A stretch of DNA of 64,000 bases from an uncultured Bacteroidales bacterium (GTDB lineage Bacteria > Bacteroidota > Bacteroidia > Bacteroidales > Paludibacteraceae). The number at the start of each line of letters is the position of its first letter. Within the stretch, counting starts at the first letter, position 1. The position numbers and the translations under genes are program-made. The stretch lies in assembly GCA_902799705.1 (NCBI GenBank), contig CADCBP010000010.1:384-64383 (forward strand), given 5' to 3'. The notes below the pieces were generated by a model, which saw only the letters and a list, made by a program, of their open reading frames with translations, did not search any database and was not told the origin of the DNA. Below, piece by piece: positions 14,380 through 23,443 of the stretch.

Positions 14380-15633
14380 TTATTCCAGAGTGACGATAGG
14401 GGCGTCTTCGGCGGATTCTTCGCGGGTGACGTTGACGCGAGCGCGCAGTTCTTTCTGCTCCCGGCTCACGCCCATCAGGATGCCGAAATAGACAGAAGTG
14501 ATGAGCACGGACGTTCCTCCCCTCGAGATGAGGGGTAAGGGTTGGCCCGTAACCGGACCTAATCCTACGGCGACGAGCATAGATATCAACGCCTGGCAGG
14601 TGATCATCAGGGCTAAGCCCATCGTCATCAGCATCGCCGGCATGTCGCTGTAGCGGCTGGAAATATTACAAGCTCTAAAGAGAATAGCCAAGTACAAGAA
14701 GATGACAAAACCCGCCCCCAAGACACCCGACTCCTCCACGATGATAGCGAAGATATAATCAGCGAACGCCAGCGGCAGGTAGTCGCGCTCCTTACTGTTA
14801 CCCGGCAAGACACCCAGCGGTGAAGCACCGCCGCGTGCGATAGCCACCGACGCATACACCTCTTGAATATTCTCATCGGTGAGCACGTATTTCTGATCTC
14901 TGACTTCTGACGTCTGATCTCCGATATCCAGATGCCGGTCGATACGGCTGACCCAGGTGGTAGCGCGTTTGAACGGTCCGTGCATCGGTCGGTTAGGTCG
15001 TACAAAACCGAACTCAACGATGGCGTATCCGAGGCACAAGGCGACAACGGCGATGCCTACCACCGACAGCGTATATTTCCACGGAATGCGCGCGAGAACC
15101 CAGAGGCAGAAGATGATGAGTCCGATCAGCACCGCCGTGGAGAGGTTGGACGCCATGACCGGCAGCATGACCACCGCCGAGAGAATCAGTGTACGGAAGA
15201 AATACTTGCTCTTGTCCTCCTCCGTTTTGATGCGTGCGAGCTGATCAGCCACGACGATGATGAGGCTGAGCTTGGCGAGTTCGGAGGGTTGGAAGGTGAT
15301 GCCCGCTATACGCACCCACCGCGCCGCACCGTTGATTGTCACCACCAGCGGATTGCCCGGTATCATCGTCGAATAGACGAGCAGCGTGCTGATACCTAAG
15401 AGCACATACCCGCCGAAACGCACCCAGTACGACGGTATATACTGTATGCCGAACGCCGCCACCACGCCGAGCACGATGAAGAACATCTGCTGTCCGATGG
15501 GTCCGAGAGCGGAATGGTGCGAATAGACGAGCGTGCTCGAAGCGGAGAAGAGGGCTATAATCGCCACCGCTATCAGCAGCGCGAACAGCCACCAGTACGT
15601 GCGGTCGATATTTTGTAAATTCGGCTTTTTCAT
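14380..15633 (-). CDS. ftsW: Peptidoglycan glycosyltransferase FtsW
   Basis: 417 residues, SEDS family, about ten membrane helices. Conserved parts: NGAARWVRIAGITFQPSELAKLSLI (about 100-125) and the C-terminal GPVTGQPLPLISRGGTSVLIT. FtsW polymerises lipid II at the septum with FtsI. The large loop between helices holds a heptad insertion (14892-14926, residues about 236-248, DIGDQTSEVRDQKY). It overlaps murD by 4 bases and is the last gene of the cluster here; murG, murC, ftsQ, ftsA and ftsZ do not follow. Confidence 0.9.
   Translation of the reverse strand: MKKPNLQNIDRTYWWLFALLIAVAIIALFSASSTLVYSHHSALGPIGQQMFFIVLGVVAAFGIQYIPSYWVRFGGYVLLGISTLLVYSTMIPGNPLVVTINGAARWVRIAGITFQPSELAKLSLIIVVADQLARIKTEEDKSKYFFRTLILSAVVMLPVMASNLSTAVLIGLIIFCLWVLARIPWKYTLSVVGIAVVALCLGYAIVEFGFVRPNRPMHGPFKRATTWVSRIDRHLDIGDQTSEVRDQKYVLTDENIQEVYASVAIARGGASPLGVLPGNSKERDYLPLAFADYIFAIIVEESGVLGAGFVIFLYLAILFRACNISSRYSDMPAMLMTMGLALMITCQALISMLVAVGLGPVTGQPLPLISRGGTSVLITSVYFGILMGVSREQKELRARVNVTREESAEDAPIVTLE
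14892..14926. repeat. In-frame heptad repeat in ftsW
   Basis: Five 7-bp units TCTGATC, TCTGACT and close variants. A slip of one unit would shift the frame of an essential gene. Confidence 0.8.
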
Positions 15634-16913
15634 AATGCTCTAACCGCTGCCATGAATTGTTCTCCTCTGTCTTCGTACGATTTGAATAAATCAAAGCTTG
15701 CACAACATGGACTTAATAAAACTGTATCTCCTTCTTTGGCGGCGTTATAGGCTCCGTTAATGGCGTCTCGCAAATTATTCGTATCGATGATATTGAGACC
15801 GAACCGGTCGAAGTGCTCGTGGAGTTTTTCGTTATGGAGGCCCATGAAGACGAGGGTGTGGCACTTGGTGCGGACGAGTTCGTCGATCTCAGAGTAGTCA
15901 TTGCCTTTGTCCTTGCCGCCGAGGATGAGGACCGTAGGGGTCGTCATGGACTCGAGGGCATACCAGCAGGAGTTGACATTGGTAGCCTTCGAGTCGTTGA
16001 TGAAGCGTACACCCCTCACCGTAGCTACGTACTGGAGGCGATGCTCCACCCCTTGGAAGGTCTTCAGGCTCTCGCGTATGATCTCTTTCTTGATACCCAC
16101 TACGTTCGCCGCTATCGTCGCCGCCATGGAGTTGAGGACATTATGCCGGCCCTTGAGCGCCAACTCGTCTTCGCCCACCGGCAGCGGGTTAGGACAAGAG
16201 AAACCGTAGGGATAGAGGGTGGCGCCGAGGTGGAGTTTGCCCAGTTCGCGGTCGATGACCGGGTCCTCCGCCCAATAGATGAAAGCGTCGTCCGATGTCT
16301 GGTTACGCGTGATGCGGAACTTGGCATCGACATAGTTCTGGAACTTAAAATCATAGCGGTCGAGATGATCGGGGGTGATGTTCAGCAAGATGGCGATGTC
16401 CGCCTTGAAGTCATACATGTTATCAAGCTGGAACGAACTCAGTTCGATGACATAGTAGTCATGGTCCTCCCGCGCCACCTGCAAGGCAAGCGAGTTGCCG
16501 ATGTTCCCCGCGAGCCCGACATTGAGGCCGGCATTGCGCAGGATATAATAGATGAGCGAGGTGGTGGTCGTCTTACCGTTGGATCCGGTGATACAGATCA
16601 TCTTCGCGTTCGTATAACGCGCGGCGAACTCGATCTCGGAGATGATTGGTGTCCCTTGCGCTTGCAGTTTTTGAATCAGCGGCGCGGTCAACGGGATACC
16701 CGGGGACTTGACGACTTCGTCGGCATTGAGTATCAACTCCTCGCTATGCTTTCCGTCCTCCCATTGCACACCGTTCTGATCCAACAGCGCGCGATACGGT
16801 TCACTGATCGTCCCGCAATCACTCACGAACACGTCAAAACCTTTCTCCTTCGCCAGAATAGCAGCTCCGCTACCACTCTCGCCGGCTCCTAAAACAACTA
16901 TTCGCTTATTCAT
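15630..16913 (-). CDS. murD: UDP-N-acetylmuramoyl-L-alanine--D-glutamate ligase
   Basis: 427 residues. N-terminal Rossmann start IVVLGAGESGSGAAILA, ATP loop ITGSNGKTTTTSLI (about residues 110-123), the Mur-ligase LNITPDHLDRY, and NDSKATNVNS and ILGGKDKG in the C-terminal domain. It adds D-glutamate to UDP-MurNAc-L-Ala in the cytoplasm. Overlaps ftsW by 4 bases, and the 63-base gap to mraY holds a hairpin and a short heptad repeat. Confidence 0.95.
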   Translation of the reverse strand: MNKRIVVLGAGESGSGAAILAKEKGFDVFVSDCGTISEPYRALLDQNGVQWEDGKHSEELILNADEVVKSPGIPLTAPLIQKLQAQGTPIISEIEFAARYTNAKMICITGSNGKTTTTSLIYYILRNAGLNVGLAGNIGNSLALQVAREDHDYYVIELSSFQLDNMYDFKADIAILLNITPDHLDRYDFKFQNYVDAKFRITRNQTSDDAFIYWAEDPVIDRELGKLHLGATLYPYGFSCPNPLPVGEDELALKGRHNVLNSMAATIAANVVGIKKEIIRESLKTFQGVEHRLQYVATVRGVRFINDSKATNVNSCWYALESMTTPTVLILGGKDKGNDYSEIDELVRTKCHTLVFMGLHNEKLHEHFDRFGLNIIDTNNLRDAINGAYNAAKEGDTVLLSPCCASFDLFKSYEDRGEQFMAAVRAL

Positions 16914-16916
16914 TTT

Positions 16917-16970
16917 TGTCTTTTGTCTTTTAGTGAAACGGTCTTTATTCTTTTAGCAGGCTTAGCCTGC
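16917..16970. repeat. Heptad repeat and hairpin in the mraY-murD gap
   Basis: GTCTTTT twice near 16918-16932, and a hairpin GCAGGC-TTA-GCCTGC at 16956-16970 followed by GTCGTTTATC, resembling the linkers of the hairpin chains. Confidence 0.6.
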
Positions 16971-16976
16971 GGTCGT

Positions 16977-18248
16977 TTATCTTATCTTCAGTGTTAGGAT
17001 GGTGATGGCGGCTAAGATGAGGGTGACGATGCAGAAACGCAGGACGATCTTCTGCTCGTGATGGAGGTTCTTATACCCCTTGAAGAGGATCGTACAAGTC
17101 GGGTCGTTCTTCAGCACCTGCTCCACCGACGTGCGGTAATGGTCATGTAGCGGCGTCCTCTTCCACACACGTACGTGCTTGCCGCGTGATTTGTAGAATT
17201 TATACACCCGCGTCTGGATGATGACGGACAGGCTCTCCATGAGGAAGATGCCGCAGAGCAGCGGCACCAGCAGCTCCTTGTGAATAATCATCGCCGTGAC
17301 ACCGATGATACCGCCTACGGTGAGGCTACCCGTGTCACCGAGGAAGACCTGCGCCGGAAAACCGTTGAACCACAAATAACCGACGAGCGCACCGACGAAC
17401 GAAGCCAGGAAAACCACCAGTTCTTCACTGCCCGGAATATACATCACATCGAAATACTCCGCCCACACGACACTGCCGGAAGTGTAGGCGAGGATGAGCA
17501 AGGCGATGCCGATGATCGCCGAGTTACCGGCACACATACCGTCCATGCCGTCGTTGAGGTTAGCGCCGTTGCTGACCGCCGCCACCACGAAGACCGTGAG
17601 GAACACAAAGAAGATCCAACCGAAGCGGTATTTGTTGTTCTCTCCCGTCCAGGAGAAGAGATCGGCGTAGTTGAAGTTATGATGCTTGACGAAGGGAATC
17701 GTCGTCTGGGTCGATTTGATCTCCGGCGTCTTCTCTACCACCACGACATTGTTCTCTATATGACTGCTGACCACCTCGTTCATGCTCACGGCGGGACAGA
17801 AACGCAGGGTGAGTCCGACGATGAGTCCGAGCGTCACCTGTCCGGCAATCTTCACCCATCCGTTGAGACCGTCTTTGTTTTTGCGGAAGGTTTTGATATA
17901 GTCATCGGCGAATCCTAACGCGCCCATGAGCGAGGTGGTGACAAGCATGAGAATCATATAGACATTCGTCAGTTTGCCGAGCAGCAGACACGGCAACAGA
18001 ATAGCCGTGATGACGATGAGACCTCCCATGGTAGGCACGCCTTTCTTGGCGACATTGAACGGGTCCGTTTTCTCGTCACGCTGCGTCTCGGAGATATGAT
18101 GGCGCTTCATGAAATCGATGAAGCGGTTGCCGAACCATATACTGACGCACAGCGCGATGATGCCGGCGGTGATGGCGCGGAAGGAAATGTAGGTGAACAA
18201 CCTCGCGCCTAAGAGATCGCTGAAATGATTAAAAAAAGAATATAGCAT
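16977..18248 (-). CDS. mraY: Phospho-N-acetylmuramoyl-pentapeptide-transferase
   Basis: 423 residues, ten membrane helices expected. Family motifs: KKGVPTMGGL, ADDYIKTFRKNKDGL (Asp pair that binds Mg), SNGANLNDGMDGMCAGNSAI and FLGDTGSLTVGG, and a C-terminal HDHYR-like HHxH region (WKRTPLHDHY). It moves phospho-MurNAc-pentapeptide onto undecaprenyl phosphate to make lipid I. The Bacteroidota-type long cytoplasmic loop near residues 150-200 is present. Confidence 0.95.
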   Translation of the reverse strand: MLYSFFNHFSDLLGARLFTYISFRAITAGIIALCVSIWFGNRFIDFMKRHHISETQRDEKTDPFNVAKKGVPTMGGLIVITAILLPCLLLGKLTNVYMILMLVTTSLMGALGFADDYIKTFRKNKDGLNGWVKIAGQVTLGLIVGLTLRFCPAVSMNEVVSSHIENNVVVVEKTPEIKSTQTTIPFVKHHNFNYADLFSWTGENNKYRFGWIFFVFLTVFVVAAVSNGANLNDGMDGMCAGNSAIIGIALLILAYTSGSVVWAEYFDVMYIPGSEELVVFLASFVGALVGYLWFNGFPAQVFLGDTGSLTVGGIIGVTAMIIHKELLVPLLCGIFLMESLSVIIQTRVYKFYKSRGKHVRVWKRTPLHDHYRTSVEQVLKNDPTCTILFKGYKNLHHEQKIVLRFCIVTLILAAITILTLKIR

Positions 18249-18284
18249 ATAGGGGTTGTTTTAAAGATAAAACAAAAATGCACA

Positions 18285-19766
18285 TTAAATATACTTCTTT
18301 ACTTCCTCGTGGTCGTCGAAATGGTGCTTGACGCCTTGGATGATCTGATAGTCCTCATGTCCTTTTCCGGCAACAAGGATGACGTCTCCCGGTTGAGCGA
18401 GGGTGCAGGCCGTCTGAATGGCTGCCGCGCGGTCCTCGATGACGAGGGTGGAGCGCAGTTCGCTCTCCGTCAGTCCGTCCGTCATATCTTTGAGAATCGC
18501 CTTGGGCTCTTCGTCACGCGGGTTGTCGCTCGTCAGGATCAACTGCTCGCTGCCTTTCTTCGCAATCTGCGCCATCATCGGTCGTTTACCTTTGTCCCTG
18601 TTACCGCCGCAACCGATGACGGTGATGAGCTTAGGCTGATGACTGACATCTGATGACTGATGGTTCCCTAAGATCTCGCGGATGGTTTGTATGACATTAT
18701 CCACGGCATCGGGTGTATGCGCATAATCCACGATGGCGGTCCAGCCTTTGGGACTGTGGATGGTCTCGAAACGTCCGTTGACGGGTTTCAGGGTGCTGAG
18801 AACCCGCAGTACGTCCAGTTCATCAAAACCCAGACACAGCGCGGCACCGTAGATACAGAGGAGGTTGGAGACATTGAACCGTCCGACGAGCGGCACAAAG
18901 ACCTCCTTGCCGTTGATACTCAGCATCATGCCGTCAAAACCCTCTTCGAGGATCTGTGCGCGGTAGTCTGCGAGGGCGCGGGTGGAGTAGGTGTGCACGG
19001 CCGCCTTGCAGTTCTGCGTCATGACGAGTCCGTTCCTGTCGTCTTTGTTAGTGACCGCAAACGCCTCTTTCTTCAGTCCATCGAAGAGACGTTTCTTCGT
19101 GTCGCGGTAGTTGTCGAACGTCTTGTGATAGTCGATATGATCGCGCGTGAGGTTGGTAAAGAGCGCTCCGTCGAAGTCCAGTCCCGCGATGCGCTCCTGG
19201 GCGATGGCATGTGAGCTCACCTCCATGAAAGCGTACGTACATCCGGCATCGACCATCCTTTTCAGGAGCCCGTTGAGCTCGATGGCATCGGGCGTGGTGT
19301 GCGTCGCAGGAATGGCTTCCTCTTCGATATAATTAACTACCGTGGACAGCAGCCCCGCCTTGTGTCCCAGCGCGCGCACGAGTTTATATAACAGGGTGGC
19401 GATGGTGGTTTTGCCGTTGGTGCCCGTCACTCCAACGAGCGTCAACTGCTTGCTCGGCTCACCGAACCACCGACTCGCCAACAGTCCCAAGGCGCGGTCG
19501 GTGTTGTCCACAAGGATATAGGTTACGGGTGAGGACGTACCGGATACGGGGAGGTAATCCTTATTGGAAAGGACGATTGCTGCGGTGCCCTTGGCGACAC
19601 AACCATCGATGAACGTGTGTCCGTCTACTGCTGTGCCGACCTGGGCAACGAAGAGGTCGCCTTGTCCAATCTTACGGCTGTCAAAATGCAAACCGTGGAT
19701 CTCCTTGTTCACGTCGCCGATGACTTCAATCGGCTCAATCGCTGTCAATAATTCGCTTAGAAGCAT
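18285..19766 (-). CDS. murE: UDP-MurNAc-tripeptide synthetase, diaminopimelate-adding
   Basis: 493 residues. ATP loop VTGTNGKTTIATLL (about 112-125), the Mur ligase EVSSHAIAQERI, and the DNPRDE motif that marks meso-diaminopimelate-specific MurE. It adds meso-A2pm to UDP-MurNAc-L-Ala-D-Glu. A heptad repeat (18634-18661) encodes NHQSSDVSHQPKL just before ITVIGCGGNRD, at the edge of the C-terminal domain. Spacing to ftsI is 28 bases filled with TTAATTT heptads. Confidence 0.95.
   Translation of the reverse strand: MLLSELLTAIEPIEVIGDVNKEIHGLHFDSRKIGQGDLFVAQVGTAVDGHTFIDGCVAKGTAAIVLSNKDYLPVSGTSSPVTYILVDNTDRALGLLASRWFGEPSKQLTLVGVTGTNGKTTIATLLYKLVRALGHKAGLLSTVVNYIEEEAIPATHTTPDAIELNGLLKRMVDAGCTYAFMEVSSHAIAQERIAGLDFDGALFTNLTRDHIDYHKTFDNYRDTKKRLFDGLKKEAFAVTNKDDRNGLVMTQNCKAAVHTYSTRALADYRAQILEEGFDGMMLSINGKEVFVPLVGRFNVSNLLCIYGAALCLGFDELDVLRVLSTLKPVNGRFETIHSPKGWTAIVDYAHTPDAVDNVIQTIREILGNHQSSDVSHQPKLITVIGCGGNRDKGKRPMMAQIAKKGSEQLILTSDNPRDEEPKAILKDMTDGLTESELRSTLVIEDRAAAIQTACTLAQPGDVILVAGKGHEDYQIIQGVKHHFDDHEEVKKYI
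18634..18661. repeat. In-frame heptad repeat in murE
   Basis: Four 7-bp units, GGCTGAT, GACTGAC and variants. Encodes a polar loop at about residues 367-379. Confidence 0.8.
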
Positions 19767-19773
19767 ATTATTT

Positions 19774-19801
19774 TTAATTCTTAATTTTTAATTTTTAATT
19801 C
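19774..19801. repeat. Heptad array filling the ftsI-murE gap
   Basis: TTAATTC and TTAATTT, four copies in phase. The ftsI stop codon (19795-19797) lies inside the array. Confidence 0.75.
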
Positions 19802-21594
19802 CGTTTTTCAAGATGGCGAGCGCCGTCTCGAAAAACATAACACCCTGTGTATGCCATGGTCTTCTCGGCGATGACGCGCACGGCTGTGCCGCAGTCCATG
19901 CCTGCGTCATAGGGGAACTGCGGGTCCTCGATCATGCAGATACAGGTGTATTGCGGGTTCTCTTCGGGGAAATAGCCGACGAAGGTCATGCGGTGGTGTT
20001 TGCCTGAGTAGCCGTGCCCGGGGATGAAAAGCTGCGCCGTGCCCGTCTTGCCGGCAATAGACACCCATCGTGACTGCGCCTTGCGGCTCCACGGCTTGGC
20101 GGCCGCTGTGCCTAAATGGTCATCCCAAACGACATCATGGAGCGCACCCTGTATGTCCCGCAGCGTACGGGACGAGCAGATAGACGACTTGACCACTTCC
20201 GGGCGGAACGTACGGACATTCCCGCCGTTCTGGCGGATAGCCGTGACGAGCATCGGACGCATCATCCGTCCGTCGTTGGCGATGGCGTTATAGAACATGA
20301 GAATCTGCATGGGACTCAGTTCGACGGAGTAACCGTACGACATCTTGCTGAGCGTGACTGTGTCTCGCGGGACATCAATACGTACCTTGTCCGCTCCCGG
20401 TATCTCGCAATAGACGCTGTCGGTGAGTCCCATACGCTCGATCTTGCGGACGAACTTCTTCGCGGACCCTTCGTAACTGCGAGTGATGAGCTTGGCGAGG
20501 GCTATGTTTGACGACACGGCGAGTGCCGAGCGGACGGTGAGAAGCGTGTCCATAGGGTGCGCATCGGTGTGCTTGACGGAGAAATACTGCCATGGATGGC
20601 GGGTGACGGAGACGGTGTCGTCGATGTTTATCTTGTCGTCATCAAGTGCGGCGACGAGTGCGATGGTCTTGAAGGTCGAACCCGGCTCGACACGCTGCAC
20701 GGCATGGTTCTGCGCCTCGAAATACTGGTCGGATTCGCTGTCCCGGTCGAGGTTGGCGATAGCGCGTATATAACCGGTCTTGGTCTCCATGAGAATGGCG
20801 CATCCCCATTTAGCATGCCGCTCGGCGGTCTTGGCGAGGAGCGCGTTCTCGACGATGTCCTGCAGGTTGGCGTCGATGGTGGTGACGACATCCAGTCCGT
20901 CCTGTGCCTCCTCCTCGGTGACGGACTCGTTGCGTCCTCCGATACGCTGTATGGAACTCATGCCGTCCACGCCCCGCAACTCTTTGTCGAAGCGTTTCTC
21001 AAGACCCGAGTTGCCCCCTCCGCCGTCTCCGTAGATGCCTCCGATAGTGCGGCTGGCAAGGTTGCCGAAGGGCTTGATACGACGGTATTGGTCCTCAAAG
21101 AAAATACCGGATTTATATTTGCCTTTCTTGATGAGCGGGTTGAGTTCGAGTTCGCGTCTCTGCAGGTAGTTGATGCGATGGTCACACACCCGCAGCCGTT
21201 TCTCACCGCGGTGGTACGCCCGCGTGATACGCGCCTTGTAGTCTGCCTGTGTGTGCTCGCCTACGATGCGCGACAAGTCGCGCGCAAGGGTGTCGATATG
21301 CGCGGTGAAAAGTGCTCCGTTCTTCTCATGGAGTGCGGGCACGCGCGTATCCATATACATATAATATTGCGGCATGCTGGATGCCAGGAGTTGACCGTTG
21401 CAGTCGAGGATGTTTCCCCGCGTGGCAGGGATAGGCTTGTGGGTAGGAACCTGTTTCTCCGCCACCTTCAGCCATTCGTCGCGTTCCACTGTTTGGACAT
21501 AGATGATCTTGCCCATCACGGCGAGGAAGCCGCATAGGATGCAGGCGAAGATGATCGCAAAACGCCAAACCGTATTTCGTTGTTCGTCACTCAT
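19795..21594 (-). CDS. ftsI: Penicillin-binding protein 3 / FtsI-type transpeptidase, no PASTA
   Basis: 599 residues. One N-terminal membrane helix (about 12-32), dimerisation domain, then the transpeptidase: S306-T-F-K, SSN and K516-TG. It crosslinks septal peptidoglycan as partner of FtsW. Bacteroidota FtsI proteins commonly carry a C-terminal PASTA domain and exceed 650 residues; here the protein stops at EKRN right at a heptad array, so a PASTA tail is lacking. Overlaps ftsL by 8 bases. Confidence 0.9.
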   Translation of the reverse strand: MSDEQRNTVWRFAIIFACILCGFLAVMGKIIYVQTVERDEWLKVAEKQVPTHKPIPATRGNILDCNGQLLASSMPQYYMYMDTRVPALHEKNGALFTAHIDTLARDLSRIVGEHTQADYKARITRAYHRGEKRLRVCDHRINYLQRRELELNPLIKKGKYKSGIFFEDQYRRIKPFGNLASRTIGGIYGDGGGGNSGLEKRFDKELRGVDGMSSIQRIGGRNESVTEEEAQDGLDVVTTIDANLQDIVENALLAKTAERHAKWGCAILMETKTGYIRAIANLDRDSESDQYFEAQNHAVQRVEPGSTFKTIALVAALDDDKINIDDTVSVTRHPWQYFSVKHTDAHPMDTLLTVRSALAVSSNIALAKLITRSYEGSAKKFVRKIERMGLTDSVYCEIPGADKVRIDVPRDTVTLSKMSYGYSVELSPMQILMFYNAIANDGRMMRPMLVTAIRQNGGNVRTFRPEVVKSSICSSRTLRDIQGALHDVVWDDHLGTAAAKPWSRKAQSRWVSIAGKTGTAQLFIPGHGYSGKHHRMTFVGYFPEENPQYTCICMIEDPQFPYDAGMDCGTAVRVIAEKTMAYTGCYVFRDGARHLEKRN

Positions 21595-21904
21595 GGGTTA
21601 TCTTTGTTGGCGGTACCCGGTTCTCCTGAAGCGTGCTGCCTTGTTCTCTCAGTGTGACCGCCACCTGCGATTGACGCGTAGTGTTGGTCAGCTGGGCGCT
21701 GATGGTCATATATCGAAACTTGGCGTCAAGCATCTCCTTCTTGGTGTCAGTGAGACGGTGTTGCTGCCGTCCCGCCTGGTAGCCCATGAGGATATACACG
21801 AAGACCAGCGCCACGATGAGGGCGATAAGCGGATATTGCTCGCGGATTGCCTTGCTGCGGAGGATATCGCCGTTGAGCCAGGATTGGACGTCGTGATTAG
21901 CCAT
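21587..21904 (-). CDS. FtsL-like division protein
   Basis: 105 residues: short cytoplasmic start, one membrane helix (YPLIALIVALVFVYILMGY, about 24-42) and a periplasmic coiled-coil-like segment (QQHRLTDTKKEMLDAKFRYMTIS). Position between rsmH and ftsI and the layout are those of FtsL. FtsL bridges FtsB/Q to FtsW/I. Sequence identity in this family is low, so the call rests on context and topology. Confidence 0.75.
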   Translation of the reverse strand: MANHDVQSWLNGDILRSKAIREQYPLIALIVALVFVYILMGYQAGRQQHRLTDTKKEMLDAKFRYMTISAQLTNTTRQSQVAVTLREQGSTLQENRVPPTKITHE

Positions 21905-21973
21905 GTTTCTAAAGGGTTTATTGCCCTGCGGGCGTTTAGTGGAGCTACGCTCCGTGTATCGCCTGACGGCAGT
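21905..21973. repeat. Three-hairpin chain in the rsmH-ftsL gap
   Basis: GCCC-TGC-GGGC (21923-21933), GGAGC-TAC-GCTCC (21941-21953), GCC-TGAC-GGC (21961-21970), with linkers GTTTAG and GTGTATC. Modules match those at 2049-2096 but in a different order and, relative to that copy, on the opposite strand. Confidence 0.75.
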
Positions 21974-22909
21974 TTATAGGTCGGTTCTCTTTTCCGCCAC
22001 GCGGAGTTTGGCACTGCGGGCACGGGGGTTGACGGCAACCTCTTCGGGGGTGGCTTCGCGTCCTTTCTCGATAAGGGTGAAAGGGGTAAGAATGTTGCCG
22101 TAGAAATCTTTCTCGATGGTGCCATCGAGATTGCCGCTCCGCAGGAAATTCTTCACGAGGCGGTCCTCGAGCGAGTGGTAGGTGAGGATGGCGATGCGTC
22201 CTCCGGGTGCGAGCAGGTCACGCGCGGCAACGAGCATCTCGCGCAGTGCACCGAGTTCGTCATTGACCTCAATGCGTAGCGCCTGAAAGAGCCGTGCCAG
22301 TTCCTTGCTGCGCTCCGCAGGGATATGCGATGCAGAGACAAGGTCTTCCGTGCGAAGAATAGCCTTCTGTCCACGGGCCCGACAGATATTCTTTGCAATG
22401 GCGCGTCCGTTGTTCAGTTCGCCGTAAAGATAGAAGATACGCGCAAGGTCTTCTTCACTATAGGAGTTGACGATGTCTGCCGCCGTGCGCTTGGCCGTCT
22501 GGTTCATGCGCATGTCAAGAGGTGCGGAGAAACGGAAACTGAAGCCCCGTTCAGGACAGTCGAAATGATGAAAACTGACACCGAGATCGGCGAGCAGTCC
22601 GTCAATGGCGGTCACACCGTAATAATCCATCCAGTTGCGGAGGTAGCGGAAATTGCTATGCACGAAGGTCCAGGAAGCATTTCCCGTCGGCCATTTCCCG
22701 TCGGCCATCTGAAGCTGGGCATTCTGAAAAGCCTCTATATCCTGATCGAACGAGAAGAGTCGGCCGCCATCTTGTGTTAGTCCGTTCATTATAGCGCGGC
22801 TGTGCCCTCCTCCTCCGAAAGTGACATCCACGTACGTCCCCGCAGGCTTGACAGCCAAGCCGGCGATCGTCTCATGGAGCATTGCGGGGATGTGATAGAC
22901 TTCGTCCAT
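21974..22909 (-). CDS. rsmH: 16S rRNA (cytosine-N4) methyltransferase RsmH
   Basis: 311 residues with the SAM-binding motif VDVTFGGGGHSRAIM (about 28-42), the conserved LADLGVSFHHFD, MRMNQTAKRTA, FQALRIEVNDELGAL and ILTYHSLEDRLVK. It methylates N4 of C1402 in 16S rRNA. Start MDEVYHIPAMLHETIAGL matches the family. It follows mraZ by 32 bases, the usual first pair of the cluster. Confidence 0.95.
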   Translation of the reverse strand: MDEVYHIPAMLHETIAGLAVKPAGTYVDVTFGGGGHSRAIMNGLTQDGGRLFSFDQDIEAFQNAQLQMADGKWPTGNASWTFVHSNFRYLRNWMDYYGVTAIDGLLADLGVSFHHFDCPERGFSFRFSAPLDMRMNQTAKRTAADIVNSYSEEDLARIFYLYGELNNGRAIAKNICRARGQKAILRTEDLVSASHIPAERSKELARLFQALRIEVNDELGALREMLVAARDLLAPGGRIAILTYHSLEDRLVKNFLRSGNLDGTIEKDFYGNILTPFTLIEKGREATPEEVAVNPRARSAKLRVAEKRTDL

Positions 22910-22941
22910 TCGTGTGGGGTTTTTTAATGCCTTGCGGCGGT

Positions 22942-23391
22942 TTATTTTTTTGACATCTTGGCACGGAGACGGGCAGCGAGTTCGGTCGGCGAGAGTCGTT
23001 TAGCAGCGAAGTTCTCCGGCGTCCAGAGTGCGAAACGGTTGAGCATGCCCACAAAAAGCACGTCGTTCTGCGCCCCGATCGTCTCGAGGTTCTTTTTTTG
23101 CAGTAGGATACGTCCTTGCCCGTCCATCTCGAGGTACTCGGCATCCGCCATGAACTGCATGAGGATAAGCTGGTCCTCGGGGTTCCACTCGTCGAGGGCG
23201 GCGCGGAGCGTCTCTACTTTCTCATTCCAAATTTGCTCGGGATAGAACATGAGGCACTCGTTGTCGGTGTCACGACGCATGACGATGCGCTTGGAGTCCA
23301 CCTCGGCCAGGATGCGCCGGTAGGCGGCAGGGATGAATATACGTCCCTTCTCGTCCAATCGTCCTTCGATATTTCCTACAAATGTCTGCAT
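22942..23391 (-). CDS. mraZ: Transcriptional regulator MraZ
   Basis: 149 residues starting MQTFVGNIEGRLDEKGRIFIPAAYR. It has two SpoVT/AbrB-like halves, the second with LEMDGQGRILLQKKNLE. MraZ forms a ring and represses the division/cell wall operon it heads. The ATG at 23391 is chosen because the -7 box is at 23444-23451; upstream in-frame codons lie before it. A MraZ-binding repeat set was not obvious by eye. Confidence 0.92.
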   Translation of the reverse strand: MQTFVGNIEGRLDEKGRIFIPAAYRRILAEVDSKRIVMRRDTDNECLMFYPEQIWNEKVETLRAALDEWNPEDQLILMQFMADAEYLEMDGQGRILLQKKNLETIGAQNDVLFVGMLNRFALWTPENFAAKRLSPTELAARLRAKMSKK

Positions 23392-23443
23392 AGTTTTCGT
23401 TTTTCTTGGCCCCTTAGGCACGATTAACTTTGTTTTTCGGCTG

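Noticed and set aside
15813-16892. Long antisense frame over murD
   Set aside because: murD is certain on the other strand; the antisense protein has no recognisable motif.
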